Positions 8,847-19,395 are shown, counted from the stretch's first letter. The stretch is DNA of 64,000 nucleotides from Helicobacteraceae bacterium (GCA_947498025.1 CANMJR010000011.1:1-64000); one strand, 5' to 3'. Numbers and translations are program-made. Notes: generated from the sequence alone by a model not told the origin.

Positions 8847-10781
8847 TTGAGTAAATATATAACAACCCCTATCTATTATGTAAACGGAGAGGCTCATATT
8901 GGGCATGCCTACACGACTTTTATAGCAGATACAATGACTCGATATGAGAAGTTAAAAGGTGAAGATACCTACTTTTTAACCGGAACTGACGAGCATGGTC
9001 AAAAGATTGAAGAGTCGGCGCAAAAGAATGGCAAGCCGACGCAAGAGTTTGCAGATGAGATAAGCGCCTCTTTTAAGAACCTATGGGATGAGTTTGAGAT
9101 AAGCTACGATAAATTTATCAGAACAACCGATGAAGATCACAAAAAAGGGGTGCAGAAGGCTTTTGAAGTTATGCACGCCAAGGGTGATATTTATAAAGAT
9201 TTTTATGAGGGTCACTACTGTGTCAGTTGTGAGACATTTTTTCCGGAAACCCAACTCATAGATGGAGAGTATTGCCCAGATTGTGGAAGAAGTACGAGCG
9301 TGGTAAAAGAGGAAAGTTACTTTTTCAGACTTTCAAAATATGAGGATGCACTTTTAAAACATTACAGTGATAATCCAAATTTTATCTTACCTCGTTCCCG
9401 CGCAAATGAAGTTATAAACTTTGTAAAAGGCGGGCTCCGCGACCTCTCAGTAACAAGAACATCTTTTACATGGGGCGTTAAAATGCCTGAGTCGCTCCAT
9501 GATGATAAACATGTTATGTATGTTTGGCTTGATGCACTCTTGAACTATATAACGGCGCTAGGATATGGAAAGGATGATGCAAATATGCGTTATTGGCCTG
9601 CATCCACCCAGTTTGTAGGCAAAGATATTTTACGCTTTCATGCTATCTACTGGCCTGCATTTTTAATGAGCCTTGATTTGCCGCTTCCTAAACGCATTGG
9701 CGCACATGGCTGGTGGACAAGAGACGGTGAAAAAATGTCCAAATCAAAGGGCAATGTAATCGCGCCTAAAGAGGTTGCGGATGTTTATGGAGTTGAAAAC
9801 TTAAGATATTTTATGCTCAGAGAAGTTCCATTTGGTCAAGACGGTGACTTTTCTCAACGCGCATTTATCGACAGAATAAACTCTGAACTTAGCAACGATT
9901 TGGGAAATCTTTTAAACCGCATCATCGGCATGAGCGGAAAATACTCTGAATATGAAATAAACAGTGTTGATGTAGAAAAGTTTCACAAAAAAGAGATTGA
10001 TTCTATGAACATAGTTTTAGATTCTCTCGATACCTATATGGAAAACCTACAGACACATAGATATTTAGAAGAGCTTTGGAAGCTTTTCTCTATAGGAAAC
10101 AAAGCCATAGAAGAGCATGCCCCTTGGGTCAAAATGAAAGAGGATAAAAAAGATGAGGCGCTTGCAACTGTTGCACTCGTTGCAAATATTTTGGCAAAAG
10201 CCTCCATTATGCTTAGCCCTGTTATGCCAAAAACTACAAATATTGTAGCGGATACGCTCAACTTCACAATAGACAATTCAAGCTATAAAGAGCTCATTTT
10301 AGATAAAAAACTGTTAAAATTATTCAATATCAAAGTAGTTCCACCACTTTTTCCTCGTGTAGAGGAGCCTCTCATGCCGGAAGCTCCAGCAGCAGAACCA
10401 AACAAACAAGAAGAGGACAAAAAAGAGATTACCATAGCTGCAAAAGAGGAAGACAACCTAATCGAGATAGGTCAATTTTTTGAAACATCCCTTAAAGTTG
10501 GTGTAGTTATCGAAGCTGAGGAAGTTCCAAAGAGTAAAAAACTTCTAAAGCTTCAGGTTGATTTGGGCGATGGCGTAATCAAACAAGTTTTAGCCGGAAT
10601 AAGGGAGTTTTACAGTGCCGAATCCCTTCTAAACACCCAAGTTTGTGTAGTCGCAAATCTAAAACCTGCAAAACTTATGGGAATGGTATCCGAGGGGATG
10701 CTTCTTGCTGCCAAAGATGAAGACGGTTTATGTTTAATAAGACCGGAAAAACCTAAAAAAGCGGGCACACCGATTGGATGA
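8847..10781 (+). CDS. metG: Methionyl-tRNA synthetase
   Basis: YITTPIYYVNGEAHIGHAYTT, GEKMSKSKGN, C-terminal tRNA-binding domain. TTG at 8847 with AGGAT SD preferred; the ORF-track start at 8805 lies in an intergenic hairpin. Confidence 0.95.
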   Translation: MSKYITTPIYYVNGEAHIGHAYTTFIADTMTRYEKLKGEDTYFLTGTDEHGQKIEESAQKNGKPTQEFADEISASFKNLWDEFEISYDKFIRTTDEDHKKGVQKAFEVMHAKGDIYKDFYEGHYCVSCETFFPETQLIDGEYCPDCGRSTSVVKEESYFFRLSKYEDALLKHYSDNPNFILPRSRANEVINFVKGGLRDLSVTRTSFTWGVKMPESLHDDKHVMYVWLDALLNYITALGYGKDDANMRYWPASTQFVGKDILRFHAIYWPAFLMSLDLPLPKRIGAHGWWTRDGEKMSKSKGNVIAPKEVADVYGVENLRYFMLREVPFGQDGDFSQRAFIDRINSELSNDLGNLLNRIIGMSGKYSEYEINSVDVEKFHKKEIDSMNIVLDSLDTYMENLQTHRYLEELWKLFSIGNKAIEEHAPWVKMKEDKKDEALATVALVANILAKASIMLSPVMPKTTNIVADTLNFTIDNSSYKELILDKKLLKLFNIKVVPPLFPRVEEPLMPEAPAAEPNKQEEDKKEITIAAKEEDNLIEIGQFFETSLKVGVVIEAEEVPKSKKLLKLQVDLGDGVIKQVLAGIREFYSAESLLNTQVCVVANLKPAKLMGMVSEGMLLAAKDEDGLCLIRPEKPKKAGTPIG

Positions 10782-11779
10782 GACTTGAAAATATCCTTGC
10801 ACTTACTTATGGTAAACTGATAAATGAGCCATTTGTAAATAGTTTTGAAAATATTGTTATTGAGGCAAACAAGATAAAAAGAGGTGACCTTTTTATTGCC
10901 TATGAAGAGAACATGATTCAAACAGCTATTTTAAACGGTGCATACGGAATTATTTTTGATAAACCGACACAGATAAGTGATAACGAGATTGCTTGGATAA
11001 AAGTTGAAGATGTTGAGGATGCACTCAAAAAACTGCTTCGTTTTAGGCTTATAGAAAAAGAGGTCGTTGTGTATGCATGCAACGAGATTATACTCAAGTT
11101 GGCTCTTCAGGTGATTACTGAACCAAATTTTATGGCTCTGGGCGGCGATATAAAATCAATTTCAAAAACTCTCTGGCAGGTGGAGCAAAAATCTGTTTTA
11201 CTCTTTTGCCCTGCTCTTTTGTCTGAAGATATATTTACTAACATCCAAACACTCCCAAAAATGGAAATAGAAGCTATAACAGTTATGGAACAAACTCTCT
11301 TTGAGACATCTTTTATCTACGACAATATTTTTTATGAAAGACAACTCATCTCTCCCTTTTTTATGCCCTATTTAGAGGAGCTGCTCTATCTCTTTAAAAA
11401 TTCAAAAATAAACTTTAGACTCAAAAAATTTACACCGATAGAACACTTTGAAGCGGTCTTTACAAACAAAAAATTTGAGATAAAAGAGTTTGGAACAAGC
11501 GACAAGGTTCTGATTTTTGAACCAAATTTTTCTCTTATAAAAGAGGAGATAATTTTTTTGCAAAAGCAGGCAAATTGGGCAAAGGTAATATTTATTATTC
11601 CACAAGCAATAGATAGTGAAGGAATGGATACCCTATTTGTTTATAACAATAAGAAAGAAATTCTTGAAATACTTAGCAACAACAGTTTTCATTTTGCTCT
11701 TATTGCAGGTGTTGATAAAAGTATATTAATGAAACCACCTATAAAACATATACAATTGACTCTGGATTTTATGGACTAA
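10778..11779 (+). CDS. MurF-N-terminal-domain-like hypothetical protein without catalytic domain
   Basis: IEANKIKRGDLFIAYEENMIQTAILNGAYGIIFDKP resembles Mur ligase N-domain; overlaps metG by 4 nt. Confidence 0.55.
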   Translation: MRLENILALTYGKLINEPFVNSFENIVIEANKIKRGDLFIAYEENMIQTAILNGAYGIIFDKPTQISDNEIAWIKVEDVEDALKKLLRFRLIEKEVVVYACNEIILKLALQVITEPNFMALGGDIKSISKTLWQVEQKSVLLFCPALLSEDIFTNIQTLPKMEIEAITVMEQTLFETSFIYDNIFYERQLISPFFMPYLEELLYLFKNSKINFRLKKFTPIEHFEAVFTNKKFEIKEFGTSDKVLIFEPNFSLIKEEIIFLQKQANWAKVIFIIPQAIDSEGMDTLFVYNNKKEILEILSNNSFHFALIAGVDKSILMKPPIKHIQLTLDFMD

Positions 11780-11783
11780 TTTG

Positions 11784-13025
11784 ATGAATCAAAAAGATTT
11801 TTTCATAACAGCTACAACACTCTTCATACTTTTTCAAACACTTCTTTTTGCTTCATTTGGCGGCGTTATAGTTGATAAAAACAGTTTAAAGCCCATGAAT
11901 AAAGCAATAATAAGCGATTCTAAACAAAGCGTAAAAAGTGATGAAAATGGCTCATTTACAATACAAAGTGACGAAAAAATCTTTCATATTAAAGCATATG
12001 GGTATAGACCGTATAAAATTGAAAGGGATTTAAAGGGCACACAATTCAAAATTGAGCCGATAAATGTTAAAGCGCTCTACCTAACATTTTGGGGCGCAAA
12101 CATAAACTCAAAAACATTAAAAAGAGTTCTCCAAATCATAGATGAAAAAGAGGTAAATGCAATTGTAGTGGATGTAAAAAATGAGTATGGTTCAACCTCC
12201 TATAAAACCGGTTTTGAACAGGCAAACAGTTACGGCGCATGGAATAACAGAACTATAAAAAATATTGACGATTTTATGGCTCTTATGAAGCAGAAAAATA
12301 TCTATACAATTGCCAGAATCGTGACATTTAAAGATGAACTCCAAGCCATTAATAACCCGAGCTATGCAGTAGCAGATAAGGATGGCAAAATCTGGAGAGA
12401 CGGAGACGGCATGGCATGGGTTGACCCTTTTGACAAAAGAGCCCATAAATATGCACTGTCTATTGCTGAAGATGCCGCAAAAGTGGGCTTCGATGAGATA
12501 AATTTTGATTATATTCGTTTTCCGACAAAAGAAGGTCTTCAATACTCAAAAGAGTGCAATCAAGAGAATAGAATCAAAGCGATAGGCGAATTTCTGGATG
12601 AGGCTCAAAAAGAACTGAGAAAATACGGTGTTTTTATATCGGCGGACACTTATGGGAATATCTGTTGGACAGATGATGATAATAACATTGGGCAAACAGT
12701 TGAATCTTTAGCTAAACATGCAGACTACCTTGCCCCGATGCTCTATCCATCCGGATTTGCGAGCGGCTCATTTAATTTTCAGCATCCCTCGGAATATCCC
12801 TATGCCGTCATCTACAGAAGCATAAAACATATAGACAATCTAGTTGATCCAAAAAGAGTGAGACCATGGCTGCAGTACTTCAAAGATTATGCACACAAAA
12901 AAAGAATTTATGGAAATTTTGAAGTGAATGAGCAGGTAAGAGCTGCCGAAGAGATAAAAACAAACGGCTGGATGATGTGGTCGCCGTCGAGCAGCTACCA
13001 CCTCTCTTACTTTAAAAAGTTATAA
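11784..13025 (+). CDS. Putative glycoside hydrolase (DUF4015-like)
   Basis: ALYLTFWGANINSKTLKRVLQIIDEKEVNAIVVDVKNEYG...GFDEINFDYIRFPT; N-terminal carboxypeptidase-regulatory-like segment. Confidence 0.8.
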   Translation: MNQKDFFITATTLFILFQTLLFASFGGVIVDKNSLKPMNKAIISDSKQSVKSDENGSFTIQSDEKIFHIKAYGYRPYKIERDLKGTQFKIEPINVKALYLTFWGANINSKTLKRVLQIIDEKEVNAIVVDVKNEYGSTSYKTGFEQANSYGAWNNRTIKNIDDFMALMKQKNIYTIARIVTFKDELQAINNPSYAVADKDGKIWRDGDGMAWVDPFDKRAHKYALSIAEDAAKVGFDEINFDYIRFPTKEGLQYSKECNQENRIKAIGEFLDEAQKELRKYGVFISADTYGNICWTDDDNNIGQTVESLAKHADYLAPMLYPSGFASGSFNFQHPSEYPYAVIYRSIKHIDNLVDPKRVRPWLQYFKDYAHKKRIYGNFEVNEQVRAAEEIKTNGWMMWSPSSSYHLSYFKKL

Positions 13026-13042
13026 CTCAAAAGTTAGTTTAT

Positions 13043-13062
13043 ATATCAACATATCTTGATAT
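13043..13062. promoter_or_regulatory. Putative ArsR/SmtB operator
   Basis: Near-perfect palindrome ATATCAACATATCTTGATAT 43 bp upstream of arsR start. Confidence 0.6.
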
Positions 13063-13105
13063 TGTAATTTAATTATGCTACAATTCCTCCAAACGGAGGT
13101 AAAAA

Positions 13106-13429
13106 ATGGAAGTTTTTTTAAAAAGTATTTCAGCACTCAATGATGAAACAAGGGTTTTAATTTTGCGATTTATCGATGTTCATGGCGAGTGTTGCGTATG
13201 TGATTTGCAAACATCTTTAGAGATGATTCAATCGCGTCTTTCGCGTCATCTGAAGATTTTAAAAGATGCCGGTTTTTTACGCGTTGAACGAAAAGGAACA
13301 TGGGCATATTACTCAATCAGAACACCACTTGACCGTTTTCGCAGTGAAGCTTTGGAGGAGATTCGCTACCTGCCGGTCGAACTTCCACCCTTAAAAAAAT
13401 TATCCCAAACAGGAGAGTGTAAAATATGA
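13106..13429 (+). CDS. arsR: ArsR-family metalloregulator
   Basis: NDETRVLILRFIDVHGECCVCDLQTSLEMIQSRLSRHLKILKDAGFLRVERKGTWAYY; ECCVCD metal site. Confidence 0.93.
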   Translation: MEVFLKSISALNDETRVLILRFIDVHGECCVCDLQTSLEMIQSRLSRHLKILKDAGFLRVERKGTWAYYSIRTPLDRFRSEALEEIRYLPVELPPLKKLSQTGECKI

Positions 13430-13836
13430 GTCAAAAAAAACAGGTACTCATCTTATGTACAGGAAATAGCTGCCGCTCCATCATGGCGGAAGCTCTGATA
13501 AATGCTAAATTAGGTGATTGCGTTGAAGCGCAAAGTTCAGGAGTAAAAGCCAGCGGTGCTGTAAATCCACATGCCGAAGCTCTTTTAAAAAATAAAGGTT
13601 ACTGGAGAGAGAGCTACCATTCCAAAGTGATAGAGAGTGTTTTAGATACGGCATTTGATTTAATCGTGACCGTATGTGACCATGCCAAAGAGACATGTCC
13701 GATGTTTCCAAAGGCAGTAAAAACCATTCATTTAGGTTTTGACGACCCTAGCGGTAAAGAAGTAGAAGAGTATGAAAAAACATTACAACTCATAGAAATA
13801 GAGTTGTTACCTATAATAAAAAAGGAGCTTTGCTAA
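13426..13836 (+). CDS. arsC: Low-MW PTPase-type arsenate reductase
   Basis: LILCTGNSCRSIMAEALIN P-loop and VTVCDHAKETCP. Confidence 0.93.
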   Translation: MSQKKQVLILCTGNSCRSIMAEALINAKLGDCVEAQSSGVKASGAVNPHAEALLKNKGYWRESYHSKVIESVLDTAFDLIVTVCDHAKETCPMFPKAVKTIHLGFDDPSGKEVEEYEKTLQLIEIELLPIIKKELC

Positions 13837-13839
13837 ATT

Positions 13840-14085
13840 ATGTTTAAAGTAACAAATACGGAAAAAGGGGTAAAAGCCTTTATAACAGGGTTTAAAACTG
13901 AGGAGTTGTCTGCAAAGATTGAGGAGTGTAAAAATGGTTCTTGCAGTTGCGATTGCGACCCTCAAATTATGCAGAAGATTGAAAATATAGAAGTTTCAAG
14001 CGAAAACGACGGAACAAGCATCACGGTTACAGGCGATGTAGATGCCAAAGAGTTAGAACCGTTAATGAGAGAGTGTTTGTTATAA
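13840..14085 (+). CDS. Small Cys-rich hypothetical protein of ars operon
   Basis: 81 aa, CKNGSCSCDCDP cluster. Confidence 0.65.
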   Translation: MFKVTNTEKGVKAFITGFKTEELSAKIEECKNGSCSCDCDPQIMQKIENIEVSSENDGTSITVTGDVDAKELEPLMRECLL

Positions 14086-16383
14086 AAAAGTAAAAGCTTT
14101 GCTTGCACTGTTTAAATTGTTTATATTTTGCAGTGCTATTTCATGACCGTTTTTTCGACGTAAAAATTGAAAAATATGTGCATATTCGTTGCGTAAATTG
14201 GTCATAAAAATTCCCGTATCATCGCTTCCTACTACGACATATGGTTTAGGGTCATCAGCTCTTGAGAGTCCTAACCAGCGTTTCAAATGATGTTCATCGT
14301 AGTTTTTATAATAACTGATTCGTACATTACTCGTCGGAAGCGTCTCGATTGCAATATTTTTTTCATTCAAAAATTTAATCATCATATTTTGCAATTCTCT
14401 CAACTCATCAATACCAAAAATCTCCAAAGGTTCAATTTGAATCATTTGATTATACTTTGCAATTCTACAGCCTTCATGATAAGCTTCATAGATTGCACGA
14501 ATATCTTCATCAATTACTTTATACTTTTGTAGTTCTTTAGATTCAAAATCTTCAAAAAAACTCGGTTCTCTCCATCCTAAAACAATGAACGGGTCATATT
14601 TTCTGCATTTCCAAGCTTGAATAATTTGATGCATTGAGTAGTATTGGGCACTACAATATATTTCAGCAAAATAGCGTCTAATAGAGGCTTCTAGTTTAGC
14701 CAAATAATGATACATGGTTTGATTTTCAGAGCAAAAATCATAAGCAAAAACAAGGTTGTCGAGCCACTCCCCTTTTTTAATTGTGAGCTTACTATCATAT
14801 AACCGCTGATTCCATAATTCAGGTTCAATACCTAATGCTGTTGCATGTCCTATGCGATTGCCGGATTGCATCTCCAAGAAATCTACAGCTTCATACACCA
14901 TGCGCAAACCCGAGAGAATATGCACAAAATCCTCTCCAGCATGGTAAGTAAAATTTTTGTATCCCAAAAATGCCAGTTTTCTAAAAATAGGCGAAAATGC
15001 TTCCGGTGATGCATGCAATTCATTCGCCGCGGCATCAAAACCGACAATCAACTCTTTATAAATATATTGACCTTTTTCATTATGATATTGCATGCTTCCA
15101 AGTAAAATTTCAAGTGACTTTTTATTTTTTATTCTTAGTTCCAAATCTCGAAATGTAATAATTTTATTAGGGTTTCTTTTATCAAGCTGTTTTATAAAAT
15201 GCGGAACAAGTTTGAGTTTAAAATCTTTTTGTAGCTTTTTATCATAACCTTTATAAATAGCTTTAAGTAATTTCAATGATTTTGTTAAATCATCTTTTGG
15301 TGCAAATCTCCCTTCCAAAACAGATAGCGAATTGTCGTACATCCCTTGGAGTTGATGATACCTATTGTTATACTCCTCTTCTGTTAATTCTCGCAATTCA
15401 TTAACGGTAATTTTTTGAAACTGATCAAAACCGACCTGTGTTTTTTGCTGAACCAAAAGCTTTTGAAAATAGGCATAAATCAATAAATAGTAATGAAAAA
15501 GATGCCCGAAATAGATGCTTTGTGAACTTTCCAAATATTCTAAGCTTCGAATGATAAAAAGCGATTCGTACTGCATTTTTGAATCAAGAGATATATCATT
15601 TTCAAGTGAACTTATCGGATGATTACGCGAAGCATAATTTAGAGTTTTTCCAATATCAAATTCATCTTTTGTAAAATATTCTTTTTTATCACAACTATCA
15701 TAGATGATTGATAGCAACTTGTCTCGAATCTGAGAAGCAATCTTTAAAAGTCTGTAAAAATCATCTTGCTCAAAATGACCGATTTGAAGATACTGCTCGG
15801 TAACCGTGGAATTTTTTAGCGATTTTTTTATATTTGCGTAGAATTTATCGGGCTGTTGCAATGCATCATGCCAAACAATATCTATCTCTGTTGTGCCTGT
15901 AAGATGCATGTGCATCTCATTGAGTCCACCGTTGTTAATAATATAATCAAGTTGCGGTTCATAAATAGAAGGCAATGCACTTTTTTCAAATATGGTTTTT
16001 ATTAAATCTTCCTGTTTGATGCGAAAAGATTCTTTTGCATGTTTGTAAATTTTATAAGAAATAATCAAAAGAGGAGAAACACTTAAAATAGTATTTTGCC
16101 ACTTCTCAAACTGCTGGTTTTCTACATAAATTTTTTCACCGCGAAAGATGAGTATTTTAGAAAGTTCTTCAAGGCTATTGGTTAATAACTCATTTGTAGA
16201 TTTATTTTTTGTAAAATCTTCCATAACATTCTTGAATATATAGTCAGGTTTGTATGGGTCTTTTGTATGTGCTTCGACAAAGAGATAGTTTTGTAACTCT
16301 TTGTCGTTTAGATGACCGTTATAAAAATATTTTTCAAGGACTCTTTGTGAATCAAGAAAGGCTATTGAAAGTAGAGTTTTCAT
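14080..16383 (-). CDS. rdrB: RADAR system adenosine deaminase RdrB
   Basis: 767 aa with ADA motifs: NEMHMHLTGTTE (HxH), TYHAGEDF, IGHATALGI, VVGSDDTGIF; directly downstream (6 nt) of the large ATPase gene. Confidence 0.9.
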   Translation of the reverse strand: MKTLLSIAFLDSQRVLEKYFYNGHLNDKELQNYLFVEAHTKDPYKPDYIFKNVMEDFTKNKSTNELLTNSLEELSKILIFRGEKIYVENQQFEKWQNTILSVSPLLIISYKIYKHAKESFRIKQEDLIKTIFEKSALPSIYEPQLDYIINNGGLNEMHMHLTGTTEIDIVWHDALQQPDKFYANIKKSLKNSTVTEQYLQIGHFEQDDFYRLLKIASQIRDKLLSIIYDSCDKKEYFTKDEFDIGKTLNYASRNHPISSLENDISLDSKMQYESLFIIRSLEYLESSQSIYFGHLFHYYLLIYAYFQKLLVQQKTQVGFDQFQKITVNELRELTEEEYNNRYHQLQGMYDNSLSVLEGRFAPKDDLTKSLKLLKAIYKGYDKKLQKDFKLKLVPHFIKQLDKRNPNKIITFRDLELRIKNKKSLEILLGSMQYHNEKGQYIYKELIVGFDAAANELHASPEAFSPIFRKLAFLGYKNFTYHAGEDFVHILSGLRMVYEAVDFLEMQSGNRIGHATALGIEPELWNQRLYDSKLTIKKGEWLDNLVFAYDFCSENQTMYHYLAKLEASIRRYFAEIYCSAQYYSMHQIIQAWKCRKYDPFIVLGWREPSFFEDFESKELQKYKVIDEDIRAIYEAYHEGCRIAKYNQMIQIEPLEIFGIDELRELQNMMIKFLNEKNIAIETLPTSNVRISYYKNYDEHHLKRWLGLSRADDPKPYVVVGSDDTGIFMTNLRNEYAHIFQFLRRKNGHEIALQNINNLNSASKAFTFL

Positions 16384-16389
16384 AATTTA

Positions 16390-18918
16390 TTAAATTTCTT
16401 TTTTCATTTCTTTAATAAGTCGGCGTAATGTTGGCAACGAAACATTTTTATATTTAATCTTCAGCCAATATCTTAAATAGTTTGCAATAGTAACTATTGC
16501 ATAACTTTCCCACCCTTTTATTTGTTTAATAATTTCCTTTTGTTCTTGTGAAGATAATGTAGCGAAATCTATTTTTGGTGATGGTATAACAGATACAGGT
16601 AAATCTGATATTTCACTTTCAGATTCTGAATCATCATTCGCATCTATATCTATATTTGCTAAGACTATAAAATATTTACTATCTAATTGTAATAATGGAC
16701 ACTCAAATAAATAATCAAACAATGTATATGTATTTTCATATTCTTTTAGTAAAAAGTATGTTCCATCTTTATCAATGTCATACCGAATATCATTTTTGAG
16801 TTTTGAATAAAAATATTCGCTACTCGTTGATACATTGTCTTGATTCAGTATTGAATTGTTTTTTCTATTTTTTTCACGATTTTCATATAGCTCAATTTCT
16901 ATATATACTGCATTCAAAAAACCTGCTACATATAGTACAAACATCACAGCATAATTTTTATTGTTATTTTCACTTCTATCTTCAATAACATATATTGTTT
17001 TAGCAAATTTAGTCCATATTTTCGACAATACATATAAGGGAATTTTTGCAATTTTGTCAGCTTTTTTAGACCACTCAATTAAATCTTGTGGAAAGTTCTG
17101 AATCTCTGTAAGATATGAAAGCAAACCAAAAAAAGAGATAAAATTATAACTCTTTTGTTTTGATATCACAGCTTGAATCAAGAAATCAATATTCTTTTGA
17201 TTCTTTAAACTAGTTGAGCTAATAAACACATTTCCAAAATATCTATAGCCATTTCTCAAGGTTGTAGATTCTAACTTTAATGAGGATAGTATTTTTTCTG
17301 AAATAGATAAAGAGTTTCGAGTGTCTAGTACAACATTATCAATAAATTCTACTCTTTTTTCTTTTAGTTCAATCTTCTCATACCCTTCATAAGCATAACC
17401 AACTTTAATAAAATATGATAAATAATCCTGAGGTTCTAAAAGATGATTTGCCATCATATTTAGATAGAGCATTGTTATATTATCATCATCCTTCGCAAAG
17501 TTTGGTGTTAATTTTAAATGATTCTCTTTACTAAAATTCTCATTTAAAATATATACTGCAAGCAGATTTAAGAACTTTTCTCTATTTGGTAATTCTACTA
17601 AACTATATGTTCCCAATTTCTTTTTTAGCGTTGTATAAAAAGTATGTCGAAATCTATCTATTAAATCTGGACTCAGCCCTTTTTCTGGATGCCAAACTTG
17701 AAGGAACTGAATAACAGATCTCGTTGACTGTGTCAACAATGTACGTTCATAATATTGTGTATAACTACTATTTTGTGTAAGGTAAATCTTTTCTATCATA
17801 TCAATAACACATTTTTCTAGTTCTTGAGGCTCTTTGAGACTTTCAAATTCTACTTGTAATCTTTTTTTCTTATTTTTTTCAAAATCATCTAATTTATTTT
17901 GAGACTCTTCACCCAATTTATCATTTCTATTCTTTTCTAATAGGTCTGAATGTTCTTTAACAATCAACCATTCATCTTTTAATTCGAAAAGATTTTTAAG
18001 ATCAATTCTATTTTCAGGCTTCAAAACTTTAGTTAAATACTGCTCTTCTAAATGCTCAATTTGCCCTAAATATTTTTCTGTTCCCTCGTAATCTTTTAAA
18101 GTCTTTTTAGGATCCATCTTTTCCCATTGAAGCTGTCTCACAAGTGTAGAATACAAATCAATATCACCCAGCATCGCAATAATAAGTTTACGAGAAGTAA
18201 GATACTTACGAAGTGTTTCAAGAATAGCGGTACCTTTATCAAGTGAAGTATCAATATCATCTAAAATTAAAAAGAAAGCTTCTTTTTCAATAATTTTCAA
18301 ACTTTCATCTATAAATATATGAAAGTTTTTTTCTAAATCCACTCCTTGTTTTGCATTGGAAAGACCTTTTTCCAAAATAAGTTCCTGTGAGTCCCACATA
18401 CCATCATTTAAATGGTTAGAACCGACACCGTCAAGCATACTCAATCCGCCTGCAAGTTTTTTAAGGCTCTCTTTCCAAGCTTTGTACTTTATACTCTTAT
18501 CATCACATTTTTCGCATTTAATAAAGTCTTCTATTCTGTCTTTTATAAGTGTAATAATATTTAAAAGAACATGTTCTTTCGTCTCAATCAATGTTGGATC
18601 AATAATACCTAATGAACAAATATTTTTTAAAATTTTTTCTTCAGAATCACTTTTTTTTGCATCTTCAACACTAAGAATAAATGAAGTTTTGCCCATACCT
18701 CTTTTACCATTAATCAAAATAGTATTATGAACCCTATCAATTGTATTTTTGTTTTTATCCTTACAATCTTCTTCTCCACATTTGCTTGTTTTAATATCAC
18801 TTAGAACTTTTTTTATGAGTTTTTCAAAACTTTCTTGTGCATTCGCCTGTATAAGATTTGCAGTTTTATATGCTTTTGTATCGGTTTGTTCAAGATTAAT
18901 CACTATTCTTTCGTTCAT
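16390..18918 (-). CDS. rdrA: RADAR system ATPase RdrA
   Basis: 842 aa; Walker A INGKRGMGKTSF, Walker B FFLILDDIDTS, IAMLGDIDLYSTLVRQLQW; paired with rdrB. Confidence 0.88.
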   Translation of the reverse strand: MNERIVINLEQTDTKAYKTANLIQANAQESFEKLIKKVLSDIKTSKCGEEDCKDKNKNTIDRVHNTILINGKRGMGKTSFILSVEDAKKSDSEEKILKNICSLGIIDPTLIETKEHVLLNIITLIKDRIEDFIKCEKCDDKSIKYKAWKESLKKLAGGLSMLDGVGSNHLNDGMWDSQELILEKGLSNAKQGVDLEKNFHIFIDESLKIIEKEAFFLILDDIDTSLDKGTAILETLRKYLTSRKLIIAMLGDIDLYSTLVRQLQWEKMDPKKTLKDYEGTEKYLGQIEHLEEQYLTKVLKPENRIDLKNLFELKDEWLIVKEHSDLLEKNRNDKLGEESQNKLDDFEKNKKKRLQVEFESLKEPQELEKCVIDMIEKIYLTQNSSYTQYYERTLLTQSTRSVIQFLQVWHPEKGLSPDLIDRFRHTFYTTLKKKLGTYSLVELPNREKFLNLLAVYILNENFSKENHLKLTPNFAKDDDNITMLYLNMMANHLLEPQDYLSYFIKVGYAYEGYEKIELKEKRVEFIDNVVLDTRNSLSISEKILSSLKLESTTLRNGYRYFGNVFISSTSLKNQKNIDFLIQAVISKQKSYNFISFFGLLSYLTEIQNFPQDLIEWSKKADKIAKIPLYVLSKIWTKFAKTIYVIEDRSENNNKNYAVMFVLYVAGFLNAVYIEIELYENREKNRKNNSILNQDNVSTSSEYFYSKLKNDIRYDIDKDGTYFLLKEYENTYTLFDYLFECPLLQLDSKYFIVLANIDIDANDDSESESEISDLPVSVIPSPKIDFATLSSQEQKEIIKQIKGWESYAIVTIANYLRYWLKIKYKNVSLPTLRRLIKEMKKEI

Positions 18919-19094
18919 ATCTGCCCTTTAAAATAAAATATAATAACGGTTGATTATACTTGTTAAAAAATAAAAAGCATCTTTTTACAAAAAATATTTT
19001 CATAAGGATTTTTGCATAAGCTGTAAGGGCATGTGGATTTTCGAACTGAAGGCAAGCCATGCTTCCAAAGAAAAAAGCATGGCTTGTAAAAATT

Positions 19095-19316
19095 CTAGTG
19101 TTCCCCTCTTGATACAATCGTTGCAACTATCTCATCGGGAAGTTTTTTTACACCGGGTTTAATGTTCCAGACATCACCGTTTGTCAGCTCAACATTGCCG
19201 CCCCATTTTTCATCCGTGTCGAACTCAAGAGATACGATTATCTCCTCCATATCTCTTTTTGCAAGGTAAAAAAGCACCTGCCCTTTCTCGTTTTCTCGTA
19301 ACATTATTGTTGCCAT
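19095..19316 (-). CDS. nifT: NifT/FixU family protein
   Basis: MATIMLRENEKGQVLFYLAKRDMEEIIVSLEFDTDEKWGGNVELTNGDVW matches NifT pattern. Confidence 0.85.
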   Translation of the reverse strand: MATIMLRENEKGQVLFYLAKRDMEEIIVSLEFDTDEKWGGNVELTNGDVWNIKPGVKKLPDEIVATIVSRGEH

Positions 19317-19344
19317 TTGTAATCCTTTTACTTTCTATTTATAT

Positions 19345-19395
19345 AAAACGCAAAATGAACAAGTCCATTTTACTACGCTAGCCGCTATGGCACTT
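19345..19395. repeat. Dispersed intergenic repeat, family B copy
   Basis: AAACGCAAAATGAACAAGTCCATTTTACTACGCTAGCCGCTATGGCACT; near copy at 52521-52569. Confidence 0.8.

Noticed and set aside
18896-19126. 76-aa ORF between rdrA and nifT as a possible RADAR accessory gene
   Set aside because: Overlaps both neighbours, has no SD and no domain-like sequence; likely non-coding.
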